DNA of 48,325 nucleotides from NCBI GenBank assembly GCA_001772335.1, contig METM01000021.1, positions 4,931 to 53,255 on the forward strand. The letters are read 5' to 3'. The notes beneath the pieces are model-generated. The model had not been told where the DNA came from. It searched no databases and saw nothing but the letters and a program-made list of their open reading frames with translations. A program made the translations under genes and the position numbers. The first letter of the stretch is position 1; the number at the start of each line of letters is the position of its first letter. This DNA is from a candidate division WOR-1 bacterium RIFCSPHIGHO2_01_FULL_53_15. GTDB lineage: Bacteria; Margulisbacteria; WOR-1; O2-12-FULL-45-9; XYB2-FULL-48-7. This document shows positions 15,170-22,974 of the stretch, in pieces.

Positions 15170-15501
15170 TCATTCGATAACCGGTCGATTATGATCAGGG
15201 CCTGCTTCCTGAGTTTGGCGTCGCCCATGATCGCTCGGGTGATGGTCGCCACCATCTGGGCCGCCCCCTGGGCCTTGACCAGCGAGGGGCCGAACTCCGC
15301 GGCAAGCGCTAACTTGACTATCTTGGTTACCGCCGCCTCGATCGTGTCATCTTTCTTGATGCCGTTCTTTAAGCCGGCCTCGAAAAGCTCGAGCTTGCTG
15401 ATCTCTTTTTCGCTCAGGTCGTCGCCCAGCTCCTTGCCGAGGATGAGCGGCATGATCTCCCGGGCCGGTGACCACTCTTTTTTTCTGATCTGTGTTCTCA
15501 T
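15166..15501 (-). CDS. Small helical protein under a sigma-54 promoter
   Basis: 111 residues, unrecognised. The N-terminus is basic (MRTQIRKKEW); the rest is predicted mostly helical with an acidic middle (ELGDDLSEKEISKLELFEAG) and an Ala-rich C-terminal half. No signal peptide or membrane segment. GGAGGTGA lies about 6 bases before ATG 15501. It is the first gene downstream of the consensus sigma-54 promoter and is coupled to the degenerate regulator by an ATGA overlap, so a regulatory or adaptor role is plausible, without direct evidence. Confidence 0.7.
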   Translation of the reverse strand: MRTQIRKKEWSPAREIMPLILGKELGDDLSEKEISKLELFEAGLKNGIKKDDTIEAAVTKIVKLALAAEFGPSLVKAQGAAQMVATITRAIMGDAKLRKQALIIIDRLSNE

Positions 15502-15527
15502 TTTAACTCACCTCCGTGACAATACAC

Positions 15528-15543
15528 AGCAATGTTATTGCCA
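15528..15543 (-). promoter_or_regulatory. Sigma-54 (-24/-12) promoter
   Basis: Minus strand reads TGGCAATAACATTGCT. The GG and GC doublets are separated by exactly 10 bases, as sigma-54 requires, and the sequence agrees with TGGCAC-N5-TTGCW at all but one position. The expected start is near 15517, about 15 bases upstream of the ATG of the gene at 15166-15501. Two direct TGTGCA half-sites (15570-15575 and 15588-15593 region) upstream could bind the activator. Confidence 0.85.
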
Positions 15544-15625
15544 CGGTGCGAAAGTAAATTTAGCATAGAAAGATGTGCAATTCAATCGTTTTGTGCAGTC
15601 AAAAGTGGGCGGGGTTTACGAGAAA

Positions 15626-16972
15626 TCAGATCTTGAGCTTTTTCTCAAGCTGGATAAGCGTGTTGCGGTGGATGCCGAGCATTTTGGCGGCTCGGCTCTT
15701 TTTGCCGCCGGCTTTATCAAGCGCGGAGCGGATGAATTCGGCCTCGAATTTCATGACCGCTTCTTTGAACCGCTTTTCGGTCGTGCCGGCCGCGCCGGTT
15801 TCACCCTTGATCTCGGCCGGCAGTTTTTCGGCTTCGATCTCCTTGCCGCGGTTCAAGACAACGAGGCGCTCGACGAGATTCTCGAGTTCCCTGATATTGC
15901 CCGGCCAGTTGTAGCTGGCCAGGAGAGAGAGAACATCTTTTTTGAAACCCTTGATCTTTTTGCCGAACTCGTGATTGTACTTGCGCAGGAAATGCTCGGC
16001 CAGGAGCGGGATATCCTCTTTTCTCTCGCGCAGAGGGGGCAGATGGATCGGGATGACATTGAGCCGGTAGTAGAGATCTTCTCGGAACCGGCGGTCTTTG
16101 GTCTCCGCCTTAAGGTCAGAGTTGGTGGCGGCCACGATGCGGACATCGACCGGGACGGGGCGGCCGCCGCCGATCCGCTCGATCTCTTTCTCCTGGATGG
16201 CGCGCAGGAGCTTGGCCTGCATGGGGAGAGGCAAACTGCCGACCTCGTCCAGGAAGAGGGTGCCGCCGCTCGCGATCTCGAACTTGCCGAGCTGACGCTC
16301 GTGAGCGCCGGTGAAAGAACCCTTTTCATGCCCGAAGAGCTCCGATTCCAGCAGGTTCTCCGGGATGGCGGCGCAGTTGAGCGCGACGAAGAGCTTGTCT
16401 TTGCGCGGGCCGCGGTTGTGGATGGCGCGGGCGGCCAGCTCCTTGCCGGTGCCCGACTCGCCCGTGATCAGGACCGTCGCGCTGTTGCCCGCCACGTCAT
16501 CGATGACGCGGAAAATCTCGCGGATCGCGCCGCTTTTGCCGACGATCTTTTCGAACTGGTACTCCGATTCGATCAGCCGCCGCAGGGAGAGGTTCTCTCT
16601 CTGCAGGGTTTTCTTTTCGATCAGCTTGCCGACCTGCTCGGTCAGGGCCTGGATGTCGAACGGTTTGGTGATGTAGTCGTAGGCCCCCAGGCGCAGGGCT
16701 TCGACCGCTTTGCCGACTGTGATGACGGCAGTTACCATGACGACCTCGATCGAGTCGTCGATCCCCTTGATGATCTTGAGGACTTCGATGCCGTCGATCT
16801 CCGGCAGGATGATATCGAGGAGGACAAGGTCGATCGGCTCTTTTTTGACGACGGCGATCGCTTCGCGGCCGCTGGCGGCCAGATGGACTTCATAGCGGTC
16901 CTCGAGGAGCATCCGCATCGAGTCGCGCAGGCCCTGTTCGTCGTCGACAACCAGTATCTTAGGTTTTTGCAT
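15626..16972 (-). CDS. Sigma-54-dependent response regulator, NtrC family
   Basis: 448 residues, full length. The receiver (1-120) has D10/D11, phospho-acceptor D53, T and K pocket residues. The AAA+ domain (about 140-375) has Walker A GESGTGKE, the sigma-54 contact loop as GSFTGA (a known variant of GAFTGA), Walker B GGTLFLDEV and arginine-finger segment FREDLYYRLNV. A Fis-type helix-turn-helix ends the protein (KSRAAKMLGIHRNTLIQLEKKL). It follows rpoN by 33 bases that contain a perfect 20-bp palindrome. It probably activates the sigma-54 promoter just downstream. No sensor kinase is in the window, so the signal is unknown. Confidence 0.95.
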   Translation of the reverse strand: MQKPKILVVDDEQGLRDSMRMLLEDRYEVHLAASGREAIAVVKKEPIDLVLLDIILPEIDGIEVLKIIKGIDDSIEVVMVTAVITVGKAVEALRLGAYDYITKPFDIQALTEQVGKLIEKKTLQRENLSLRRLIESEYQFEKIVGKSGAIREIFRVIDDVAGNSATVLITGESGTGKELAARAIHNRGPRKDKLFVALNCAAIPENLLESELFGHEKGSFTGAHERQLGKFEIASGGTLFLDEVGSLPLPMQAKLLRAIQEKEIERIGGGRPVPVDVRIVAATNSDLKAETKDRRFREDLYYRLNVIPIHLPPLRERKEDIPLLAEHFLRKYNHEFGKKIKGFKKDVLSLLASYNWPGNIRELENLVERLVVLNRGKEIEAEKLPAEIKGETGAAGTTEKRFKEAVMKFEAEFIRSALDKAGGKKSRAAKMLGIHRNTLIQLEKKLKI

Positions 16973-16983
16973 ATTGCAGTAAT

Positions 16984-17003
16984 CCCCACAATTAATTGTG
17001 GGG
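16984..17003. repeat. Perfect 20-bp palindrome between rpoN and ntrC-type gene
   Basis: CCCCACAATTAATTGTGGGG, flanked by AA/TTTC. It has the same CCCCACA...TGTGGGG design as the hairpins at 20848 and 20887, with different cores. It begins just past the rpoN stop codon. Confidence 0.85.
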
Positions 17004-17005
17004 TT

Positions 17006-18346
17006 TCAACTCCTTCTATCCATTGCCGTCGGCAGTCCCAGCTCCTTCCGGTAATAGGCGACGGTCCGGCGGTCAAGTTCGACGCCGCGCTCTTTCATCG
17101 CCCGCCTGACCTGCTCGTCGGTCAGCGGCTCGCTTTTGTTTTCCCCGTTCACGATCTCGACCAGCATCGCTTTCAGCCGGGCGGCGGTCAGTCCTTTCGG
17201 CCCGCGGGGGCAGAGGAACTTCAACGGATAGAGCCCCTGCGGCGTCTGGATATATTTGCCGGCCACCGAACGCGAAATGGTCGAGGGATGCAGGCCGAAT
17301 TCGTCGGACAAGCTCTTCTGCGTCAGGGGCTTGAGCCAGAGCACCCCTTTTTTCAGGAAGTCGTCCTGCGACCCGATTATCTTTCGCACTATCTTATCCA
17401 AAGTTTCACTTCTTTTGGCAAAATCTTCCGCCAGCTCTTTCGCCCGCTTGAGCTTGTCTTTGAGGAAGGACTTTGTCTTCTCATCCGTCTTCGGGTCATC
17501 AAGCATCTTGAGATAGGTTTGTGAGAATTTGATGCGCGGGCCGTACTGGGTCTCCAGATTGACGAACTTGTAGCCCTTGCCTGTTTCTTCGACGGCAAAG
17601 GAGGGGACGACCTGCTTGGCCTCGCCGCCGTACGAGGCGCCGGGCAGGGGGTTGAGATTGTTTTTGATGTAATTGGCGATCTCTTCGACGCCGCTCTCCG
17701 GGATGCCGAGCGCTTGCGCGATCTTGGCGAAATTTTTCGCCTCCAGGTCTTCAAGATGTTTTTCGACGACTTTTGTGAGGATTTCTTCCAGCTCCTCGTT
17801 TTCAAAATCATACATCTTGATCTGGAGAAGGAGGCACTCCTTGAGGTCCCGCGCGCCGACACCTTCCGGCTCAAATGTCTGGATGATCTTTAAGACCTTG
17901 TCGACCGTCGGCCGGGAGACATCGAACTGCGACATCAGCCGGTCGCGCAGGGTAGGGTAGGCCAGGAGATAGCCCTGGTCGTCGATATTGCCGATGATCT
18001 CGCGGCCGATCCCTTTTAAATTGTCCTCGATATCCTCGAACTCCAGCTGTTCAAGCAGGTGTTCCTCAAGCGTTTTGGCGACCCGACTGAAATTCTCAAG
18101 GCCGGGCAATTCAGTAAAGTCCGCTTCTTTTTTGACGTTGCGGCCTTCGGAGAGATAACGCAGGAATTCCACATATTCGTCGGTGTTTTCGACCTCCATC
18201 ACGGGATTTTCTTCGGCTTCCTTTTTGACCTGATCGACAAATTCGAGGTAGGGGAGGCTCAAGACCTTGAGCATCTGGAGAAGGCGGGGGGCCAGGAGAA
18301 GATCGAGTGTCTGGCTCAAGTTGGCTTGTAGTTTTAGTTCGGCCAT
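17006..18346 (-). CDS. rpoN: RNA polymerase sigma-54 factor RpoN
   Basis: 446 residues. Region I at the N-terminus (LKLQANLSQTLDLLLAPRLLQML) interacts with activators and the -12 element. An acidic region II follows, then the core-binding and DNA-binding domains, including the TQKSLSDEFGLHPSTISRSVAGKYIQ helix-turn-helix (near 345). The RpoN box near the C-terminus reads DRRTVAYYRK (consensus ARRTVAKYRE). The promoter places TATAAT six bases before ATG 18346 and no ribosome site is present, so the mRNA is probably leaderless. The companion activator is immediately downstream. Confidence 0.96.
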   Translation of the reverse strand: MAELKLQANLSQTLDLLLAPRLLQMLKVLSLPYLEFVDQVKKEAEENPVMEVENTDEYVEFLRYLSEGRNVKKEADFTELPGLENFSRVAKTLEEHLLEQLEFEDIEDNLKGIGREIIGNIDDQGYLLAYPTLRDRLMSQFDVSRPTVDKVLKIIQTFEPEGVGARDLKECLLLQIKMYDFENEELEEILTKVVEKHLEDLEAKNFAKIAQALGIPESGVEEIANYIKNNLNPLPGASYGGEAKQVVPSFAVEETGKGYKFVNLETQYGPRIKFSQTYLKMLDDPKTDEKTKSFLKDKLKRAKELAEDFAKRSETLDKIVRKIIGSQDDFLKKGVLWLKPLTQKSLSDEFGLHPSTISRSVAGKYIQTPQGLYPLKFLCPRGPKGLTAARLKAMLVEIVNGENKSEPLTDEQVRRAMKERGVELDRRTVAYYRKELGLPTAMDRRS

Positions 18347-18354
18347 GCTAAAAT
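18326..18354 (+). promoter_or_regulatory. Promoter of initiator tRNA (and ppsA)
   Basis: TTGTAG (18326-18331), 17-base spacer, TAAAAT (18349-18354). The mature tRNA starts at 18374. The -10 box overlaps that of the divergent rpoN promoter by two bases. Confidence 0.6.
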
Positions 18355-18361
18355 TATATCA
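18353..18361 (-). promoter_or_regulatory. Extended -10 promoter of rpoN
   Basis: TGA followed by TATAAT (18358-18353) on the minus strand; no good -35 box. Six bases separate it from ATG 18346, so transcription should start at or next to the start codon. Confidence 0.65.
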
Positions 18362-18373
18362 CAAAACGAATGA

Positions 18374-18447
<74 letters not shown>

Positions 18448-18454
18448 TTTTTTT

Positions 18455-20845
18455 ATGCTTGTGAGCAATAATTTTATCCGCTGGTTTGGCGAGCTGGGCG
18501 TCAATGATGTTCCGCTCGTCGGCGGCAAGAATGCCTCCCTTGGCGAGATGATCGCCAAATTAAGAGACAAGGGGGTCCCGGTCCCCGACGGCTTTGCCGC
18601 CACCGCCGACGCCTACTGGCGCTTCATCGAGTTCAACAAGATCGGCGACGGCCTCAAGCTGCTCATCGCGGAATACCAGAAGAGCCCCAAAGCGCTGGCT
18701 AAGGTCGGCAAGGCCGTCCGAGGGCTCTTTCTTGCCGGCCAATTCCCGGACGATCTGCGCCAGCCGATCGTCGCTGCCTACCGCGAATTGAGCAGAAGAT
18801 ACGAGTTTGAGAACGCCGATGTCGCCGTGCGCAGCAGCGCCACCGCCGAGGACCTGCCCGACGCGAGCTTTGCCGGCCAGCAGGAAACATACCTCAATGT
18901 CACAGGCGAAGAAGCGCTGCTTGACGCCTGCCGTAAATGCTTTGCTTCGCTTTTCACCGACCGGGCGATCACCTACCGCGCCGAGAAGAAGTTCGATCAC
19001 CTCAAAGTCGCCCTCTCGATCGGCGTCCAGAAGATGGTCCGCTCTGACCTGGCCGGCTCGGGGGTCATGTTCTCGCTCGACACCGACACCGGCTTCCGCG
19101 ATGTCGTCATCATCAACGCCGGCTGGGGGCTGGGCGAAAATATCGTCCAGGGGACGATCGATCCCGACGAATATCTTGTCTATAAACCTCTGCTCGATAA
19201 GCCAAACCTCAAACCGATCATCGAAAAAGCGAGGGGCGGCAAGGAAAAGAAACTCATTTACTCGAAAACCGGCGGCCGGGCGACCAAGAATGTCGCGACC
19301 TCGACGAAAGAAAAACTCTCCTATGTCTTGAGCGACGAAGAGATACTCCAGCTCTCAAGATGGGCGGTTATTATCGAAAAACACTACGGCAAACCAATGG
19401 ATATCGAGTGGGCCAAGGAAGGCAAGACAGGACAACTCTTTATAGTCCAGGCGCGGCCCGAGACCGTTGAATCAAGAAAAGAGGCGAGCGTCTTCAAAGA
19501 ATACCGTTTGCTGGAAAAAGGCAAAGTTTTGCTTGAGGGGATGGCGGTTGGCGACGCGGTCGTGGTGGGCAAAGCCCAGGTTATCAAGGATGTCAAAAAT
19601 ATCGCCCGGTTTGAGCCGGGCTCGATCCTCGTCACCGGCATGACCGACCCCGACTGGGTGCCGATCATGCGGCAGGCGGCCGGCATCATCACCGACCACG
19701 GCGGGCGGACTTCGCATGCCGCCATCGTCAGCCGGGAGCTGGGCATTCCCGCGATCGTCGGCACCGGTGTGGCGACAAGAACCTTAAAGCACGGCCAGCC
19801 GATCACGCTCTCCAACGCGGAGGGGGAAAAGGGGTTTGTCTACGACGGACGGCTCAAATACGAGGCGCAAGTGCTCGACCTCAAGAACCTGCCGAAGGTC
19901 AAGACGCAGATTATGATGAACCTGGGCGAGCCGGCGGCGGCCTTCCGCTGGTGGCGCCTGCCTTGCCGGGGCATCGGTCTGGCTCGTATGGAGTTCATCA
20001 TCAACAACGAGATCAAGATCCACCCGATGGCGCTGGTTAAATTTAAGAAGCTGAAAGACGCGAAGGCCCGCCGCCTGATCGAAAAACTCACCGCCGGCTA
20101 CAAAGACAAGACCGAGTATTTTGTCGACAAGCTCGCCCGCGGCATCAGCATGTTAGCCGCCGCGCAGTATCCGCATGAGGTCATTGTGCGGTTAAGCGAT
20201 TTCAAGACGAACGAATACGCCAATCTCATCGGCGGGGCGCAGTTCGAGGCCAAAGAAGAGAACCCGATGATCGGCTTCCGCGGCGCCTCGCGCTATTATA
20301 ACGACAAGTACCGCGAGGGCTTCGCGCTCGAGTGCCGCGCCTTGAAGCGCGTGCGCGAGGAGATGGGGCTGACCAATGTTATCGTCATGGTCCCATTCTG
20401 CCGGACGATCGGCGAAGCCGATAATGTGCTGGCGGAGATGGCAAAGAACGGCTTAAAGCGAGGCGAGAACAGCTTGCAGGTTTATGTCATGGCGGAGATT
20501 CCGTCCAACATAATACTCGCCGACCAGTTCTCAGAGCGCTTTGACGGGTTTTCGATCGGCTCGAACGACCTGACCCAGCTGACCCTTGGGATCGATCGGG
20601 ATTCCGAAGAGTTAGCGAAAATCTTTGACGAGCGCAACGACGCGGTCAAGAGATCGGTCGCCAGCTTGATCGAGGTCGCCCACAAGAACGGCGTCAAAGT
20701 CGGCATCTGCGGCCAGGCGCCGAGCGATTATCCGGAGTTTGCCGAGTTCCTGGTGAAGCAGGGGATAGATTCGATGTCGCTCAATCCCGACAGCGTGATC
20801 GGGATCGTTAAAAAAGTCGCGGCGGCAGAGAAGAGAAAAATATAA
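18455..20845 (+). CDS. ppsA: Phosphoenolpyruvate synthase (pyruvate, water dikinase)
   Basis: 796 residues, usual length. It converts pyruvate, ATP and water to PEP, AMP and phosphate. ATP-grasp domain: VGGKNASLGEM (near 22) and AVRSSATAEDLPDASFAGQQ. The phospho-carrier histidine is H421 in GGRTSHAAIVSRELGIPAIVG, and the C-terminal TIM barrel holds C752 in VGICGQAPSDYPEF, the PEP-synthase form rather than that of pyruvate phosphate dikinase. No ribosome site is possible before ATG 18455, because the tRNA ends 7 bases earlier; the message is probably released by tRNA 3' processing and translated nearly leaderless. Gluconeogenic with pckG, which is convergent. A GTG at 18461 is an alternative start. 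Confidence 0.95.
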   Translation: MLVSNNFIRWFGELGVNDVPLVGGKNASLGEMIAKLRDKGVPVPDGFAATADAYWRFIEFNKIGDGLKLLIAEYQKSPKALAKVGKAVRGLFLAGQFPDDLRQPIVAAYRELSRRYEFENADVAVRSSATAEDLPDASFAGQQETYLNVTGEEALLDACRKCFASLFTDRAITYRAEKKFDHLKVALSIGVQKMVRSDLAGSGVMFSLDTDTGFRDVVIINAGWGLGENIVQGTIDPDEYLVYKPLLDKPNLKPIIEKARGGKEKKLIYSKTGGRATKNVATSTKEKLSYVLSDEEILQLSRWAVIIEKHYGKPMDIEWAKEGKTGQLFIVQARPETVESRKEASVFKEYRLLEKGKVLLEGMAVGDAVVVGKAQVIKDVKNIARFEPGSILVTGMTDPDWVPIMRQAAGIITDHGGRTSHAAIVSRELGIPAIVGTGVATRTLKHGQPITLSNAEGEKGFVYDGRLKYEAQVLDLKNLPKVKTQIMMNLGEPAAAFRWWRLPCRGIGLARMEFIINNEIKIHPMALVKFKKLKDAKARRLIEKLTAGYKDKTEYFVDKLARGISMLAAAQYPHEVIVRLSDFKTNEYANLIGGAQFEAKEENPMIGFRGASRYYNDKYREGFALECRALKRVREEMGLTNVIVMVPFCRTIGEADNVLAEMAKNGLKRGENSLQVYVMAEIPSNIILADQFSERFDGFSIGSNDLTQLTLGIDRDSEELAKIFDERNDAVKRSVASLIEVAHKNGVKVGICGQAPSDYPEFAEFLVKQGIDSMSLNPDSVIGIVKKVAAAEKRKI

Positions 20846-20847
20846 AA

Positions 20848-20877
20848 CCCCACACTAAAGTGTGGGGAATATTTTTT
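20848..20877 (+). terminator. ppsA terminator (palindromic repeat plus T-run)
   Basis: Arms CCCCACACT (20848-20856) and AGTGTGGGG (20859-20867), AA loop, then AATA and six T (20872-20877). It lies right after the ppsA stop. Same sequence family as the palindrome at 16984. Confidence 0.8.
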
Positions 20878-20886
20878 GAGATAATT

Positions 20887-20906
20887 CCCCATACTTCAGT
20901 ATGGGG
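20887..20906. repeat. Second CCCCA palindrome between ppsA and pckG
   Basis: Arms CCCCATACT (20887-20895) and AGTATGGGG (20898-20906), TC loop. T-runs are poor on the pckG side, so it is only a possible terminator for pckG. Compared with the neighbouring hairpin the arms show paired changes (CACAC/GTGTG to CATAC/GTATG). Confidence 0.75.
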
Positions 20907-20934
20907 ATTCAATTTTATATGCTGAGAAAGGGAG

Positions 20935-22707
20935 TTATCTAAGCCGCTTTTCGAGCGCGTTTAGCTCGTGTTTCATCTCTTTAGGCAGATCTTTGCCGAA
21001 ACTATTGAAGAATTCGCCGATACTTTCCGCTTCCTCGCGCCAGTCCTTGTGGTTGATGGCTAAAAGCTTTCTCATGTGCTCGCGCGGGCTGCGCAGGCCC
21101 GTCATGTCGATGTCGTTTTCGTGCGGCAGGTAGCCGATCGGGGTCTTGACCCCTTCCACCTCGTTCTTACAGCGGCTGATGATCCACTCGAGGACGCGCA
21201 GGTTCTCGCCGAAGCCCGGCCAGAGGAAGTCGCCGTTGTCTTTCCTGAACCAGTTGACATTGAAGATCTTGGGGGGCGGAGTCATCTTTTTGCCCAGCGC
21301 CAACCAGTGCTTGAAGTAATCGCCCATGTTGTAGCCGCAGAAGGGGAGCATCGCCATCGGGTCGCGGCGGACCTCGCCCTGCTTGCCGACCTGGGCGGCG
21401 GTCCGCTCCGAAGCCATCGTGGCGCCGACAAAAACGCCGTGCTGCCAGTTGAATGACTCATAGACCAGAGGCGCCAGATGCGCCCGCCGGCCGCCGAAGA
21501 TGATCGCCGCGATCGGGACGCCGTGGTGGTGGTCGATCCGGTTAGTGACCGACGGCACGTTCAAAATAGGGACGGTGAAGCGCGAGTTGGGGTGCGCGCC
21601 GAGGATCGGCTCCCGGTTCTCGTCGAGCTCGCCCGGCCGCCAGGGATTGCCCTGCCAGTTCGTGCCATCTTTGGGCACGACGCCGTCGCCGCCCTCCCAC
21701 CAGACCGTTTTATCTTTCTTCAGCAGGACGTTCGTATAGATCGTGTTTTTTTCTATTGCCTTGATGAGATTGGGATTGGTCTTTGAGTTTGTCCCCGGCG
21801 CCACGCCGAAAAGGCCGTATTCGGGGTTAACCGCCCAGAGCTTGCCGTCGGTATCGATCCTCATCCAGGCAATGTCATCGCCCACGGTCCAGATCCGGTA
21901 ACCCTTTCTCTTCAATCCCTCGGGCGGCAGCAGCATAGCGAGATTGGTCTTGCCGCAGGCGCTGGGGAAGGCGGCGGCGATGTAGTCGACCCGGCCGGAG
22001 GGGTCTTCCACCCCCATGATCAGCATGTGCTCGGCCAGCCAGCCCTCTTTTTCGCCGAGATAACTGCCGATGCGCAGTGAGAGGCACTTTTTACCGAGGA
22101 GCACGTTGCCGCCGTAGCCGGAGCCCACGCTCCAGATGGCGTTGTCTTCGGGAAAATGAAGGATCAAGCGGCGGTTGACGTCAAGATCCGCTTTGCTGTG
22201 GAGGCACTTGGTAAAATCGCCCCTGGTCTTTTCTAAAAGATCGAGCACGACCTTGCCCATGCGGGCCATGATCCTCATGTTGAGGACGACATAGATAGAA
22301 TCGGTGAGTTCAACCCCGATCTTGCTGAAAGGCGAGCCGACCGGTCCCATGGAGAAGGGGATGACATACATTGTGCGGCCGCGCATTGAATTTTTAAATA
22401 TCTCGCTAGCCCGGCGATAACCCTCGTGCGGCGCCAGCCAGTTGTTGGTCGGCCCGGCGTCCCGCTTGTTCTTGGCGCAGATGTAGGTCAAGTGTTCGGT
22501 GCGGGCCACGTCGTTGACTGAAGTGTGGTGATAGACACAACCCGGGAGCTTTTTTTTGTTGAGTTGAATTAACTCGCCGGACTTGAACGCTTCTTTCTCA
22601 AGGCGGGCCTTCTCCTCCTCCGAGCCGTCGCACCAGACGATCTTATCGGGCTTGCACAGCTCGGCGCATTCCCTGATCCAGCTTTGCAGTTTTTTGTGCT
22701 TGGTCAT
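20935..22707 (-). CDS. pckG: Phosphoenolpyruvate carboxykinase (GTP)
   Basis: 590 residues, GTP family length. It decarboxylates and phosphorylates oxaloacetate to PEP or runs in reverse. Diagnostic: PSACGKTNLAML P-loop (near 250-261), AHPNSRFTVP near 385, the R-containing YVIPFSMGPVGSP substrate segment near 113 and FGGRRAHLAPLVYE further on. The promoter TTGAAC-17-TATAAT with extended TGT ends 6 bases before ATG 22707 and no ribosome site is seen, so the mRNA is probably leaderless. Convergent to ppsA; with malate dehydrogenase and fumarase it closes a C4-PEP route. Confidence 0.96.
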   Translation of the reverse strand: MTKHKKLQSWIRECAELCKPDKIVWCDGSEEEKARLEKEAFKSGELIQLNKKKLPGCVYHHTSVNDVARTEHLTYICAKNKRDAGPTNNWLAPHEGYRRASEIFKNSMRGRTMYVIPFSMGPVGSPFSKIGVELTDSIYVVLNMRIMARMGKVVLDLLEKTRGDFTKCLHSKADLDVNRRLILHFPEDNAIWSVGSGYGGNVLLGKKCLSLRIGSYLGEKEGWLAEHMLIMGVEDPSGRVDYIAAAFPSACGKTNLAMLLPPEGLKRKGYRIWTVGDDIAWMRIDTDGKLWAVNPEYGLFGVAPGTNSKTNPNLIKAIEKNTIYTNVLLKKDKTVWWEGGDGVVPKDGTNWQGNPWRPGELDENREPILGAHPNSRFTVPILNVPSVTNRIDHHHGVPIAAIIFGGRRAHLAPLVYESFNWQHGVFVGATMASERTAAQVGKQGEVRRDPMAMLPFCGYNMGDYFKHWLALGKKMTPPPKIFNVNWFRKDNGDFLWPGFGENLRVLEWIISRCKNEVEGVKTPIGYLPHENDIDMTGLRSPREHMRKLLAINHKDWREEAESIGEFFNSFGKDLPKEMKHELNALEKRLR

Positions 22708-22713
22708 GTGAGA

Positions 22714-22742
22714 ATTATAACATGCGCGAGCGTGCCGTTCAA
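22714..22742 (-). promoter_or_regulatory. pckG promoter, leaderless geometry
   Basis: TTGAAC (22742-22737), 17-base spacer, TGT then TATAAT (22719-22714), and six bases to ATG 22707. Confidence 0.75.
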
Positions 22743-22922
22743 AACACGAATTTTTTCACATATCAATATCACGAAACTTCCCGAACGATTTATCGCCAAT
22801 CATTTCTCAAATCCCGCTGATTTCTCGCCAATAATTATTTGCGAGTAATTCGGCCAATTCGTGAGAACAATTCGGGATAAATATTTTGTGCGATTCGTGA
22901 CGGGAAAAATTAGTGAGGCAAC
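22743..22922. other. Intergenic tract with ATTCG-type degenerate repeats
   Basis: Contains several near-copies of ACGAATT, ATTCGTGA and CGCCAAT on either strand (for example 22746-22752, 22857-22866, 22891-22900). No open frame or RNA fold could be supported beyond the terminator that follows. Confidence 0.4.
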
Positions 22923-22951
22923 AAAAAGCCCCCGCTCTCGCGAGGGCTTTT
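22923..22951. terminator. Terminator downstream of the 549-residue lipoprotein gene
   Basis: AAAAAGCCC...GGGCTTTT stem with CGCTCTCGCG loop region. On the minus strand it ends in five T right after the lipoprotein gene. It could also work on the plus strand, where four T follow. Confidence 0.85.
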
Positions 22952-22974
22952 CTTGCCGAAAGAATTATCAGGGC

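Noticed and set aside
15575-17524. A 649-codon open frame on the plus strand
   Set aside because: It lies entirely opposite the NtrC-type activator and the rpoN 3' end, has no ribosome site, and its composition (Asp/Leu/Val/Phe-rich with repeated DxxxD) is what the complement of Ile/Glu/Lys/Arg codons gives. The minus-strand genes are certain.
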